64,000 nucleotides of DNA from Rosellinia necatrix (GCA_021209875.1 JAGYVD010000010.1:2356001-2420000), one strand, 5' to 3'. Counted from the first letter of the stretch, positions 21,970-33,623 are shown. A program made the numbers and translations. The notes: generated from the letters alone by a model not told the origin.

Positions 21970-23880
21970 TATATTACAGTTGATTAAGGGTTTGTTTGGG
22001 TCAACCGTGTAAACCAGACGAGTCGGCCAAGGGGCATCACGAACCGCTTGTTGGCAACGGGACGGGGCATAGTTATTTCACCAGGAGCCTCGGAAGTCCC
22101 AAGGAGTCTTATCAGACTGTCCGTACATAAGGAGGAGATAGATATGTGATTAGTGATTATTAAGATGTAGCGGCTCCGGTGGTATACACTTTATGCCCGA
22201 AACAACAGGATACTTGCTCCGGCTCAGGTACCGTGTGTTAACAGTCCCAGGCCATCTGCCGTATGGCACTCTATGCGCGGGTACCCGATTCCCTCCCTCC
22301 TGTGCCACGGCATATTGGCGCATGGATCGGAATGTCACGCCTCCTTTAGGGGTCGACACCTACCTGACCTTAGACCTAACTTTACCTACTAGGTAGGTAG
22401 GTGAGTGGGTAGGTAGGTAGGTAGATACATACATAGGTAGGTAGATACATAGGTAGGTAGGTAGGTAGTACCTAGTCATGCTCGCGTCTAGCTATGCAAG
22501 CTTAGGTATGCTCCATCAATCAATAAACTTGGCCATCACGTCTGCCGTAGTGGCTGACCTCCCTATCAATCGGGCCGTCACTCCCTATCGGCAGACACCC
22601 CTCTCAGCCTCATAACCCGCTGATTGGAACAACAGAGGCTCTAACGCGAAAGGGCGTGGTGGCGGCGAGGGGGGTTGCGCCAATGTCCCAGACCATCGGG
22701 CGCCATCTGCCAAGCATGAGCCACCAGGGGGGCCATTTTGTCTCACTGGTCAGTGACGGGATATTTTTCAACAGACGATCGGTAACAAAAAGAAACGCCT
22801 GCGGGAACCATAATCGACTGACCAGCTTTTGGACGCCGACCATGCACGTGGCACGACTGCCACCTGAAAGGCTAAATTGCACTGATGAATAAACACCTTA
22901 AAACTCCGTTCGACTTCTCAGGGCTCGTCGTTTCGTCGTGTCTCAAACCCCCTCCTCACACCCCCCCGCATGAATATGGCCCGGGCCCGACGAGAATCCT
23001 GCCATCGTTCACTCTCTCTCCCGTGTACTTCCGTTCTTATCACATGAACTTCACACGTTTCACATAAGCTTCTTTTTCCATTAAACAACCTCCCCTACCG
23101 TTGCTGGGTAGTTACCTCGATATCCAATCGCCTGCTTGTCCGAGAGGACCCCCAGATCTCCCAGCTAGATTAGTCTGCTGCATGGCACTACTGATGCGTG
23201 TCCAGTAACCTATGGCGTGTGTCGTCCACGCACAGGAGATTACCTACCGATAACGCCGTGAAGAGGTCCAGGGTAGAGATCTCAGACACCGGGCGCCCAT
23301 ACAAGAGGTTAGTCGAACCCCGATATCTGAAAGTGCAAATTAGACCCTGAGTCCACCTGACGATGCTAAATACAGCGACGGGATAGATCGGAACCATTGA
23401 CCAGTATGGTCCCCGAGGCCGCCATGATGTGCATGAGTGTCTAAGACTCGTATCCTTTCTATCGGTAATCGCCTGCGCGTGGGCAACAAATGCCGTGCGC
23501 TACTTGGGGAAACGAGATCCCATGCCGTCAGCATGAACGAGAGCTTTTACCAAAGGCGCCCGTCACTGACTAATTCGCCAGTAACCTTGGAAACCATGGA
23601 CAAATCGATAGACTGGCTGATAAACAAGACCTCTCACGGACTAGCAGGTGCCCCGGTCTCTCTACTGCCAGGGTTAGTTTTAGGGCAGCTCTTGGTGGAT
23701 TGACCTTCTCCTGCATGTTTTCGGTCATGTTTTCAGTCATGTTTTGCCGATCCCCGTGAAGTTCCGATGACTAATTCATACTGGGAATAGGATAAAGCGA
23801 TCTTTCGTAGGGTTTATTAAAAAAAAAAAAAAAAAAAGGGAAAAAGTTCACGTGAATATTATAAGATGCGGGTCATCTGA
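21970..23880. other. Intergenic spacer, 1.9 kb
   Basis: Contains a long TAGG array (22384-22475, listed) and an A20 run at 23819-23838 close to the end of the next gene. Open frames on the minus strand at 23188-23534 show no family signature and I did not call them. Confidence 0.4.
22384..22475. repeat. TAGG/TAGA array
   Basis: Mostly perfect AGGT repeats, interrupted twice by AGATACATA. It belongs to the same CCTA/TAGG class that recurs in nearly all long spacers of the window. Confidence 0.9.
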
Positions 23881-23883
23881 GTC

Positions 23884-24747
23884 TTATTTACGTAGCCAGC
23901 GATACACTGCCCACCCACAAGCACACCCAGCCAGCACCCTCCCAACGACCGTCCCCCCGGCGACCTTCGCAGCGAGGACGAAGTACTCCCTGTACCTCGA
24001 ATTGGCGGCCTTGTCGAGCGCGGCGCCGTCGTTGCCGCGCGGGAAGGGGACGCCCTGCGGGACGTCGACGCCGAGGAAGTCGCAGAGGGGCTCCCAGCCG
24101 TCGCCGATGCGGTACTCGAGGCGGCGGTCGGCGGGGACGAGGGCGCGGACAGCGCGGAAGTAGTCGTCGTAGACCGCCCGCGCGCGCGCGGCCTCCATGT
24201 CGCGGGCCGAGTCGACGCCGAAGAAGCCGAAGAGCATCTTCCGCATGGCCTGCGTCACGCGGATGCCGAGGAACCAGGTGGTGACGAAGCCGGTGATGGT
24301 GGACCGCGGCTGCGCGAACACGCGGTCGCGCACGTTGCGCGCGAAGCTCGGCCACCACGCCTCGAAGTCCCGCTGCACGATCACCACCCGGGCCTCCGGG
24401 TACGCCCGGATCAGCTCCGGCACGAACGGCGACGCGATGTCCGTCACCACGTCCCACTCCGACCCCCAGAGCGCGTCCCAATCCGCCCGCGAGAAGGCCG
24501 GCCGCGGCCGCGCGTGCGGCACGGTCGGCCACGTCGCCTCCGCCGCCTCCTCGATCGTGTTCCATTTCGTCTCCATGGTGCTCAGCAGGAGGGCGTGGTT
24601 GACTTTATAACCGAGTATTTCATAGGCGTGCGACATTGACTTGGTTGCCACTTTGGAATTTTAAGGTCAGTCTCCGTTGTTCGTGGCTCGTTTCGTCCGA
24701 CAGAGAGCCGATTTAGGTATGATCATGACCCGTATCGAACCACTCAT
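23884..24747 (-). CDS. Sulfotransferase-like P-loop protein (N-terminus uncertain)
   Basis: Resembles the fungal Sulfotransfer_4 type P-loop family of unknown substrate. The main exon, 24650-23884, reads ATKSMSHAYEILGYKVNHAL, then DWDALWGSEWDVVTDIASPF, YPEARVVIVQRDFEAWWPSF and a C-terminal hydrophobic helix (KVAGGTVVGRVLAGCACGWAV) that should anchor it in a membrane. Family members begin with a nucleotide-binding G-x-G-R-T-G-T-x-S. Here no ATG opens the main exon. A best-fit first exon is 24747-24702 (MSGSIRVMIIPKSAL) joined across a 51 bp intron with a weak GTCGGA donor and good CTGAC branch; this keeps frame but drops the CRT residues seen just after and leaves LATKSM instead of RTGTKSM. 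The gene may be damaged or mis-modelled. The main exon is very GC-rich. Confidence 0.6.
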
Positions 24748-24749
24748 CC

Positions 24750-27100
24750 TAGGGAATCGAATGGGTTAGGCGGATGAGGAGTCTACGTACTGCGGAACAA
24801 GCTGGCGTGTATAATCTTGAGGCCATCGCCTGAGTGAGACTCCGAGTCTGCCATACTGCGGCGGCGGTGGAGTTGCGGATGGCGTGATTGCCAAGCAATA
24901 TGTTGCGATCAGTTGACAGGCAACTAGCCAACCAACACACCGTCGTTTGCAAGCAGTAGTTGCTAGGGCCCCTAAGGTATATGCCGCTGGTCAGACTACT
25001 TCTTAAGCAAAGGGAATAGTAGAGGAGAGAAGAGAAGAGGGGAGAGCAGGGTATCATTTTTGGCAAACTCTTAAGTAAAAGGTAGCAGTGGGAGGGGATG
25101 ACTTGACGATATAGGAATAGTCATACAAATGCTTGCCGGTTCCTTACTTACTAACATGCTTGGTGACTGTTGTGCGTCAGAATTTGGTTGGGAAAACATA
25201 TAAACTGCCCATTTGGTTCATTTTCAAGGATGCCTAGATATCCATCTGTCGCATCAATGGCTTATGGTGGTCTTTTGCAACCAATATCCCGACCAAGCCA
25301 CGGAAGCCATCTGCTCACTAACATAACAAGATCCGAGGCACAGTATTCAGTAGTACTTAAAACTATTACTTGAGCACAAGATTCCATTCGCTTAGACCCC
25401 TCGTATGTGCGTTTCGTATATGGATAGGAGCTAGCCGACCACATAAGCACCCAACCTAGGTAGTGGCAATACTATAGTGCGAGCTTTGCGGATCTAACAA
25501 CCGCTAATATGCCGAACTAGTGCGCAGGCATGCATACTGGTCTAGGAAGCAGGTGCTTAAGTAGGCAAGTACGCTTAGTTAGAAGCCGCAGTAGCATTCG
25601 TCATGGTACAATTTTCGGGTTGCCTTTTGCCGTGCACAACTTATATCTTAGTTAAATGGCTCCAATTCAGGACAGGCGGCATCTTCATGGCGGGCCGAGT
25701 TACAGATTAAGCTGAGTACATGTCTGTAGCTTAACCTTATATTCTAACCTAGTTTTGTTGCGTTAAAACGTTTACTCGCACTCTGTAGAAGGTAGTCGTT
25801 GTATATTCCCTCCCTATGATAGTAAATGCGTCCATCCTGGGTTTTCTTCGGGTCAGGTATTAGTCCATCCTTCTTCACATTTCGTACATTGATCTCGTGA
25901 AATCTGAAAGTGTGGTGTCAACCCATATGCAGAATTAGCGGTAAAAAGTACAACAAGACTACCCATGCAACTAAACTTACATCTAGAATATACGAACCCG
26001 GGGAAAAGAGGTTGGTGTTAGTTACCAACACAATACTGCGCACTATAGCCCCTGCACCGGGGGGAAGGCTATGAGAGGTGCATACCTCTCTTGTGTGGTC
26101 TGTCATTGGGGCTGGGCGATACCTCAACCACATAATTCTTTATTAGGGTTACCTGCCCACTCTTAGTTATGTCTACTGACGTTTTGCCAAGATAGGGTTC
26201 CATCGAAATGGAATTGTCTAGTACAATGCTAGAAGGCGGTTACTTTACCCCAAACCGCTTCTGACATGAGGTTCACTCGCGTGTTGTTAAGGTAACACGG
26301 ATTGCAGGAGAAAAATGTAGGTATTGGTCGATTGAGTTACCAGCTCGCCGAAATATCCATGCAACAGTTGAAGGTTGTTTAGTTTTCTGTCAGAATCCTG
26401 TCTGCTTACCATTCCAGATGAGCAAAGACTGCTATAATCCAATCAATATTGGTCTACGGTACCTAATTAGTAGGTACCTAGTTAGTTACTTGAGCAGGTA
26501 TTCTGGCTGTTGGTACCTCACTAGCCATAGTAGGGTTCGGCACGTGGGGTCCCGCAGCACTCACTACTTTACCTAGATTAGACGTTAATACTACTACTAC
26601 TACTACTGGGTATGTACCCCACTACAGCATAACTCATTTATGTAGGTTTATTTAGCAAAGGCAGTTAGGTGCACTATACCCCGAAGCTACGGGCTAGGTA
26701 CCGGCATTGATCACCAATACCATGGCAGCTGCCGTAAGAGGTACCCACGTATCTGGTATGTATGCTGTCATCTCTTCTCCAAGATTATCTTACGACAAGT
26801 CTCCATCCGATTTCAAATCCTCTCTTTATTCCCGATCTTAACCTCAACAAAAGAAGGGATAAAACCTCGTCCCCACATTGCTGTCCAATTCAGAGTGAAA
26901 CCCAATCTTCTTATCCAGACCAGCCGCGTTGAATTGAACAGCCATCATTTCACCCGATTCCCCCTCGATCTCCCATCAATCTTTTACATTCGGCGCCAAT
27001 ACACCATCATAGCAACCCGATTCTCCGCAACGACTCCCTCTTTTTTTCTTTTCCTTTTTTTCTTTTATTTTTTATTTTATCTTTTTTTATTCCTACGGGC
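24750..27100. other. Intergenic spacer, 2.4 kb
   Basis: No gene is supported. Scattered TAGGTACC elements occur (25455, 26455-26520, 26690-26750) with a short ACT repeat at 26590-26607. From about 27037 to 27095 there is a T-rich, C-interspersed tract that runs up to the start of the PX gene, a typical fungal promoter feature. Confidence 0.4.
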
Positions 27101-27103
27101 GTG

Positions 27104-27113
27104 GGTATATAAA
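27104..27113 (+). promoter_or_regulatory. TATA-like element directly before the PX gene start
   Basis: GTATATAAAC lies only 5-14 bases before the ATG at 27118, after a long pyrimidine tract. If it works as a TATA box, transcription would begin inside the present coding region; more likely the pyrimidine tract sets initiation and the motif is incidental. Confidence 0.3.
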
Positions 27114-27117
27114 CCCA

Positions 27118-28174
27118 ATGGCCGCAGCGACCGATCGCCGATATTTTCCCGCTCACGAAGACGGTTGGGTAGGTAGCAAAGGCGCAGAACAGAAGGACAC
27201 GCCATTGCCAAAGCTACATCTACCACACCCACCGCCGGTGACGACCGACATCGAGCCCGACACTGAGACGGACACTGAGACGGACACCGAGACGGACACC
27301 GATGTCGAACCCGCCCCAGTGCCTTTGTCGCCATCTACGAGCTCTGCACTAGAACCAAGTGAGATCCATGTGGACTCACCTGCGGAAGGGGGTAGTTCGC
27401 AAATCCCGGGGCAGTATAAAGACGGGCAAACACTGCGCCCGCGTCAGAAGCTCGAAGAACGGAATGTAATCGCACCTGCGCATACCAACAATACCCTTCA
27501 GTCACGAATAGAATCATCTGTCACATCACCCCCATATTGGACGGCGCGAGATAGCCACGACAACTCGTCGGGTCCTGGATGGAGGGCTTCGACCGCTTCG
27601 GCCGACTCATTAATCCTAGCGGGTCGGGGCATAACATTGCGGGACAATGAGAACAGCAGTATCGACGACCGGGGAAGTGCGTGCTGGGCCAAAAGCGTCG
27701 CAGTGTCCGACTATATCATCGTCAACGGCAGCGCAACAAACATCGGTGCCTTTGTCGTATGGAATATAAAAGTTGAGACGTTAAGTGCAAGTAACTCCTT
27801 GTACACCCGGTGGCATTGATTGTTGAGTCAAATCGAGACTAATACTTCTGGGACAATTAGGGGAGTTATCTGGATATTCTAAAGCGATACTCCGAGTTCG
27901 ACGATTTTCGGTCGCGGCTTATGCGGACCTTTCCGGGGTTTGAGGCAGCCGTGCCCGAACTCCCGCCGAAAAGCCTTTTTTCAAAATTCCGGCCTAAGTT
28001 CCTGGAGAAAAGAAGGGCTGGCCTGCAATACTTTTTAAAGTGCGTGTCTACACTATGTCCACGACCAGCACTTCTAGATCAGAACATTGGCAACTAACTT
28101 TTTGATGCAGCTGTATAATGCTAAACCCGGAGTTTTCGGGTTCTCCGATAGTCAAAGAGTTCCTTTTCTCTTGA
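27118..28174 (+). CDS. YPT35: PX-domain protein, Ypt35-like
   Basis: Phosphoinositide-binding PX protein of the endosomal/vacuolar contact-site group, 303 residues. Exons 27118-27786, 27861-28039 and 28111-28174. The N-terminal 190 residues are disordered with a (DTET)n acidic repeat; the PX domain occupies the C-terminus from about SDYIIVNGSATNIGAFVVWN onward. Phosphoinositide-contact residues are visible: the RYSEF motif on the first helix, PELPPK in the proline loop and EKRRAGLQYFL, where the second Arg is conserved. The ending NPEFSGSPIVKEFLFS is characteristic of fungal Ypt35. The first intron uses a GC donor (GCAAGT at 27787) with a normal AG acceptor; it is the only splice that yields VETLSGSYLDILKRYSEF in frame. 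The second intron is standard GT-AG. Confidence 0.9.
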
Positions 28175-28880
28175 CGGCACGAAATAATCTATCAGAACTT
28201 TACTTTCTTGTTATGGAGTGGCTCACAGCACGACGATACCCGAGATAATGGCAGGGGGTTCAGACTGGAAACGGGGGGAAACGATTTATACGATGCTAAT
28301 ACTTCACGATTACGATAATACTAATTTGTATGATTCCACAACGCCTTGAATTCAGTCACAGTAGCACCTGGATTCGTGGCAATTCGTCTCACTACGGCAA
28401 CATGTTGGATTGGGGTCATTATTGCACACACATACCCGTACACACGCACACACACACACACACACACATACGTATATATCTTGCAGTTACTACGCAATAA
28501 CGATGGAATCGTTATGCTCCTGAATTGATGGTTTCAGGCAAAACAAGCGAGGCATTGATATTAAGCAGCAATGTAGTGACATGGACAGATGAACAGAAAA
28601 AGCCATCCTAGGCTCGTTCGCGAAACGCCAGCATAATGCAGCCCAAACCTACCCCGATCTATACCCATCTTGTCCCGGGGAAATGTAGGGGATCTATCAA
28701 GCCCGAAGGGTAGAGCCAGACCATTTCCCACCGTCTATTCTTTTCTATCCGTAGCACACCTCCCCCATCATTATCGGCCCCTCCAGTTCCCCGTAAAACC
28801 CCCATATTCCCCACATTCGCGCGTCGTATTTGGAATGCGTGATAGGGAGAAGAGGGGCGGAGGGGAAGGGCGGCCTCTCC
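28175..28880. other. Convergent spacer with (CA)n
   Basis: This is the 3' side of both the Ypt35-like and the Sym1-like genes. A (CA)n microsatellite with TA ends lies at 28441-28468. No gene was seen. Confidence 0.5.
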
Positions 28881-29719
28881 TCATCCCGAGGAGTTGACCA
28901 TGCTCAAGTAGCAGTTCCAGCCGATGGAGACGACGTTGACGGCGAGGACGCGGTGGTGCAGGGGGACGAACTTGAAGTTGACCATCTGGACGAAGGGCCA
29001 GATCATCCAGTTGGTGGTGAGGGCCGGCACGTAGCTCTTCTCGAGCTTCTCCCGCGGCGAGGAGCCCTCGAGCACGGCCATGCTGGACAGGAAGATGCCG
29101 ATGAAGGTCGGCGCGAAGAGCAGCTGATCGCACGCCACGCGCGCCAGGATCTCGGCGTTCTTGTTCCGCAGCACCACGCGCTGCGACAGGATCTTGAACC
29201 ACGTCGTCGCCGCCGGTCCGAAGACGACTGGTTTGATAATATATAGGTTAGTAAATTTATATATATATATATATGTGGAATTTGTCAAAAAGTGAAATCG
29301 AAGAGAGTATACTTACCACCACCGTACCCGAACATGCGCGCCGTGCGGGCGAACTCGTGCTTCTCGAGGCCCTTCTTCTCGACGACCTGCTGTGCCGTGA
29401 TGTCGCCCACCCCGAAGAGCACCGCCGTCGTCAGACTCTGCGTCAGCAGCGGCCGAGCCTGGAGACTGCGTTGGTACCTATGGGTGGAATGGTCAGCACA
29501 CACTCCCTCTCTTGATTAAGACTTTTCTCGCTTTTTTTTTTTTTTTTTTTTTTCTGTTTTTGGGAATTGCCGTCAAATCTGTCCTCGATTCCTGTGACAG
29601 GATGAGGCTGAGACCAGCGTAGGAGAGCCGCTCCGAAGACGGCCGGAGTGGCCCACTCCGTAACATAGAACATAGCAGCACAGATGCAGAGAGAAGTGCA
29701 GGCCTTACCAGCGAAACAT
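28881..29719 (-). CDS. SYM1: Sym1/Mpv17 family membrane protein
   Basis: Integral membrane protein of the Mpv17/PMP22 family; yeast Sym1 is in the mitochondrial inner membrane and needed for growth on ethanol at high temperature. Minus-strand exons 29719-29709 (11 bp, codes MFR and part of Trp), 29477-29317 and 29227-28881; 172 residues, the usual length. Family marks: [31 protein letters not shown] at the start, [35 protein letters not shown] and the final [16 protein letters not shown]. About four helices are expected. Intron 1 is long for this genome (231 bp) and contains a 22-base poly-A run on the coding strand; intron 2 has a (TA)n run. The tiny first exon is supported by the ATG, donor and phase. 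Confidence 0.93.
29532..29553. repeat. T22 homopolymer in Sym1 intron 1
   Basis: Uninterrupted T run on the plus strand (A run in the transcript), placed between donor and branch region. Its length is likely to be unstable or mis-assembled. Confidence 0.9.
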
Positions 29720-31709
29720 GATTACGGCACGTCAGGCGATTGACGTTGAGAAGGTTGCAATTAAGGTTCGGGATGGAGTCTCGGCGTGTATTATTGTCAA
29801 TACAAGGGGAAAGGGGCCTTTGCTCAATGACAGAGTTTCAAAGATGAGAGTAGGTAGCGCGAGTCAGGGCGTTTTTTTTACACGGATATAGCGTCGACTA
29901 TCAAGATACCGATAACTGCCTACTGCAAGGTACTAATCGTCTGTGATATCATAAAGTGGAGAAGCCGCCGAGGGACCCGAAGCTCTGGGGAGGGATAGAT
30001 GGCCTGCGGAGGGTATCTTGGCGGTGTCGATTGGTTATTCCTCGATTAGGGCAGTATTGGATAACTGTTTGATAAACTAGGTGGAAAAGAGAGAGAGAGA
30101 GAGAGAGGAGAGTGCGAGAAGGGTGCGAGGAGGGAAAGGCGATGGGAGCGAGCGAGTCTCGAATGTCAACAAATATCGGAGAATGGTGAATCGACGAATT
30201 GGCAAATTGGCAAATTGGCGAATTAAAACTCCTCGTCGAGAAGTTTGTAACGTTATTTTATTACACTAAAAACCGTCGAATTTTAAAGACTGCAAGGGGG
30301 TTCACGATCTCTGCTGGTCCGTATGACCTGGTGCTGGGATGGTCCTGCGGCCAGAGCTCTCTTGGCTCGTCCCTTAGTGTAGGCCTTAGTGTAGGGGCGC
30401 CTCTCCGGTAGCTCTACTCTAGCCTCCTTCGACCATGGCGTAGCCGTGGGGGGTCCCTTTTCCTGCGGGGGCTCTGTAATCTCACGATGTCAGTGTGTAG
30501 TTATAGTGTACGTTAGTTTCCAGCCGTCGTGTGCTGGTAAGACACGCGACGCCCCAGCGCGTCAGGACGGACTTTACCGTAGAACAAGAACAATGCGATC
30601 GTGGAATCAGTCTTGCCAACATGAGGCTCGTCGATTCACAATCCCATCTTGACGACCCCGGATATTCGTCGCATGGGACAGATAGCAGCAATAGATGGCA
30701 GCAATAGACCATGTATTGTTGTATTGTTGTCCATCGTCAAGGTTACCATGAACCTCAACTTACTGCCGCTAGCTGCTCGTCCCACGTCTGTGCGATAGCA
30801 AGCTGCCCATGATGCTCACTCAATAGGTATCACTCACATCGCAAGAGGCGTGTCTATCTCGTTGTGCGGAGTTTGGCCAGAAGTTAGGAAGGATTGTGAT
30901 AGATGTAGGTATGAAATGTAGGTATGTAAAGTAGAGAAGTAGACAAGGTAGGATGAAGGGTAAGCGGAGATTGAATACCCTTTCATGAAACATTACCATC
31001 GGTAGGTACCTATACTACAGTGCTTATCAGGTACCTACAGGTTAGGTAAGAGTAAACATGGTGTATTTCGGTTTTAGGTAGGTATTGACGAGCACAACAT
31101 CCGATGTTGGGGAACTTGTATTAGTCTAGATGGAGAGCTCAACCTTATTTGGCCCCCAAATCATGCAACGCAACGCACGCAACGTGACAAGGGAAAATGC
31201 CATGGTAGCAATGGTAATGTAGAGCATGACTGTTATACATAGGTAGACCGATCAAAAATACATGAGAGAGAGATATATATATATATAATCATCATCATCA
31301 TCATAATCATAATCATAATCATAATAAATGAATAAAAACAAGGGCAACGGCACAGCGCGTTGTAACTCTTCCGACTTGGTACTGACTCTAGGGAGGGAAA
31401 ATTAATATAGGTATTATTACAAGAACGCTACAGCGCAATATCAGAGGCTGGAGCTCCCCGGCTGGAGCTTGCCCTAAAAAAGGATTCCTCCTGTCGGGAA
31501 GGAAACAAGGGCGGGTCTGGACTGGTCAATCATTTTTAAGTGGGGAAGGGTCGTGGTCCATCACAATCCTAGAAACGCCCTCGGCATTTCATCCTCATTT
31601 CCTCACCCTCTCTCCTATGTGCTCGAGTCCGCGCGTGCCATTAACCCACCAGCCGTAAGCCTTCCATGTCCATTTGGTATTTATGACGAAGGTATAGGAG
31701 GACGGAAAG
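29720..31709. other. Divergent spacer, Sym1-like to FAR1-type gene
   Basis: About 2 kb upstream of both flanking genes. It holds a (GA)n run at 30089-30107, a short threefold TTGGCAAAT-type repeat near 30195-30225, CCTA elements at 31005-31085 and an AT/CAT block at 31265-31330. Frames in it are short and unremarkable. Confidence 0.4.
31265..31330. repeat. (GA)n/(TA)n/(ATC)n/(AATC)n compound microsatellite
   Basis: Adjacent short runs of GA, TA, ATC and AATCAT units form one compound microsatellite in the promoter side of the FAR1-type gene. Confidence 0.85.
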
Positions 31710-33623
31710 ATGCCTCTTGCACCGCCGCCAGACGGCGCCGTATTCCCGACATGGGCCGAGTGTTTCCAAGCGGTGCAGTCGATCGCCGCAAGTGAAGGCT
31801 ATGCCGTGAACTCCAAGGGCCAGGCCAAGAGCAAAGACACGGGGCTGTACCGCCGCTACGTGATCCGGTGCGACAAGTCGGGGACGTTCAAGTCTGCCGC
31901 GCAGATCGGCATCCGGCGCATGTCGACCAAGAAGACGGACTGCCCATTCTCGGCGGCGTGTAATATCCGGCCGGACGGCTGTTATCTGAGGGTGCTGGTG
32001 CCAGGGCACAACCACCCGCCGTCTGCCGTGCCCGCCGCCCATATCCAGCATCGCAAGTTGACGGACGAGCAGCGTCAGCTTGTCGAGGCCCGCGCCATTG
32101 AGCGCAAGAGCGTCAAGCTCATTTGGGAGGAGTTGAAGACCCTGGACCCGACTACGTACATTACCTTCAAGGATGTGGACAACGCCGTGCAACGATTCCG
32201 GAAGAAGGCCAAGGACGGAGCCACGGGCGTTCAGGCCATCATGTATAAGCTCGTTGAGCGCCAGGACCTGTTCTGCTTTACGCTGGAGAGGGACGGCGGA
32301 TTGCAGGGCGCATTCTGGGTTCCGCGCTGGTCAACAGACCTCTGGATGCGCCCCAACGGCACCCCCGACATCCTGGTGATGCTCGCCGATCATATAGCAA
32401 ACAGGCCAGTGCTATCGATCCTTGAAATGAATAGTGTTCTAAATACCGCTGGCTTCGGGGGTGCGCCGCCCGGCCGCGCTCTACCTAACGACCCCGTCAA
32501 TCCTAATCCCAACGCCAGTTCCATTCCCGCCTCTTCTCCAGAGAATCCCGTCGTGGGCAACAATAGTAATAACGACGATATCTCTGTGCTAGATCCAGCC
32601 CTACAAGCGGAAAGCATACCGAACACGCAGGGCATACAGGGCATACAGGGCATGCAGGGCATGCAGGGCATGCAGGGCGCGCAGAATGCGCAGAATGTGC
32701 AGAACGATGCAGGAACGATTGGCGACGGTCTCGACCCATCTCTAGGCGCCGGCTACGCCATTTTACCAGACAAGTCCAATGCCACAATACTCTGGCTGCG
32801 CAGCGCCGTCGAGATGCTGCGCCAGCGCATCCCGCACTGCCCGAAACCGAGATTCCTGACGTTGACGGACTTTCAAACAGCCGAAAAGAACATATTAGTC
32901 GAGGTCTCTAAGGGTGGTACGCAACACCGCCAAATGCATATCGTGTTTGGGCAGGTTCTTTTGAGCGACGACGAGAACCCGGCGCATCATGGCTTGAGGA
33001 CGCGGAAGCAGCGGACAGATAAGGGTCCGGGGCAAGGCGCCGATGGCGCGACAGAGGACGACGGCGACGGAGAAATCGGGGAACAGCTAGATGGCGAGGG
33101 CGAACAAGAAGGGGTGGAGGGAGTAATAGGAGTAGAAGAAGGCGACGGCGATGGCCTTGACGCCGACAACAGCCCCGAGGACCAAGACATGGACGGCGAC
33201 CACGACTCCGACGCCGATATCGTGAGGCAGCTGACCAGCGGGCACATGCAAACCGAACGCGACCGGCAGCAAGACCCTTACGACGCGCAGATCCAAACCC
33301 CCGGCCACGGCTACAACAGCAATTCCGCCGCCCAAGCCCAACGGAACCTCGGCTACGCACAGCCGTCTCCCTACCCTCACATCCCCACCCCGGGGGGGAT
33401 GCCGAGCAACCGTCCCCCACTCCCGCTTCCGCTCCCTGCTCCCGCTCCCGCCTCCGCCCCGAGACACCCCTCCTCCGCGCAGGCCCCCCAGCCACCGGCC
33501 CACATGGGGTATAGCCCGATGATGGGAGGGATACCGCAGGCCGGTGCCAATAACAACAGCAACAACAACAACAACAACAATAACAACAACATGACGCCCA
33601 GGCACCCGCCCCGTCCCATGTAA
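31710..33623 (+). CDS. FAR1-type (transposase-derived) DNA-binding protein
   Basis: Intronless, 637 residues. The N-terminal 120 residues match the FAR1/WRKY-GCM1-like zinc domain found at the start of Mutator-like transposases: a conserved leader PTWAECFQAVQSIAASEGYAV, then Cys54, Cys78 (KKTDCPF), and His100/His102 (PGHNHPP) as likely zinc ligands. No MULE DDE transposase core or SWIM zinc finger follows. Instead residues 130-250 form an unnamed conserved-looking helical region (EERKSV-type, TFKDVDNAVQRFRKKAKDG), then low-complexity tracts: a GMQ/GIQ repeat near 310, an Asp/Glu-Gly region around 445-510, a Pro-rich stretch and an Asn run near the end. It is therefore probably a host transcription factor derived from a transposon DNA-binding domain, not an active element; no terminal repeats were found nearby. 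Confidence 0.85.
   Translation: MPLAPPPDGAVFPTWAECFQAVQSIAASEGYAVNSKGQAKSKDTGLYRRYVIRCDKSGTFKSAAQIGIRRMSTKKTDCPFSAACNIRPDGCYLRVLVPGHNHPPSAVPAAHIQHRKLTDEQRQLVEARAIERKSVKLIWEELKTLDPTTYITFKDVDNAVQRFRKKAKDGATGVQAIMYKLVERQDLFCFTLERDGGLQGAFWVPRWSTDLWMRPNGTPDILVMLADHIANRPVLSILEMNSVLNTAGFGGAPPGRALPNDPVNPNPNASSIPASSPENPVVGNNSNNDDISVLDPALQAESIPNTQGIQGIQGMQGMQGMQGAQNAQNVQNDAGTIGDGLDPSLGAGYAILPDKSNATILWLRSAVEMLRQRIPHCPKPRFLTLTDFQTAEKNILVEVSKGGTQHRQMHIVFGQVLLSDDENPAHHGLRTRKQRTDKGPGQGADGATEDDGDGEIGEQLDGEGEQEGVEGVIGVEEGDGDGLDADNSPEDQDMDGDHDSDADIVRQLTSGHMQTERDRQQDPYDAQIQTPGHGYNSNSAAQAQRNLGYAQPSPYPHIPTPGGMPSNRPPLPLPLPAPAPASAPRHPSSAQAPQPPAHMGYSPMMGGIPQAGANNNSNNNNNNNNNNMTPRHPPRPM

Noticed and set aside
23188..23534. 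Two adjoining minus-strand frames suggesting a membrane-protein fragment
   Set aside because: Cannot be joined with good splice sites and show no recognisable motif.
31710..33623. Active Mutator-like transposon
   Set aside because: Only the FAR1 DNA-binding domain is present; no DDE core and no terminal inverted repeats.
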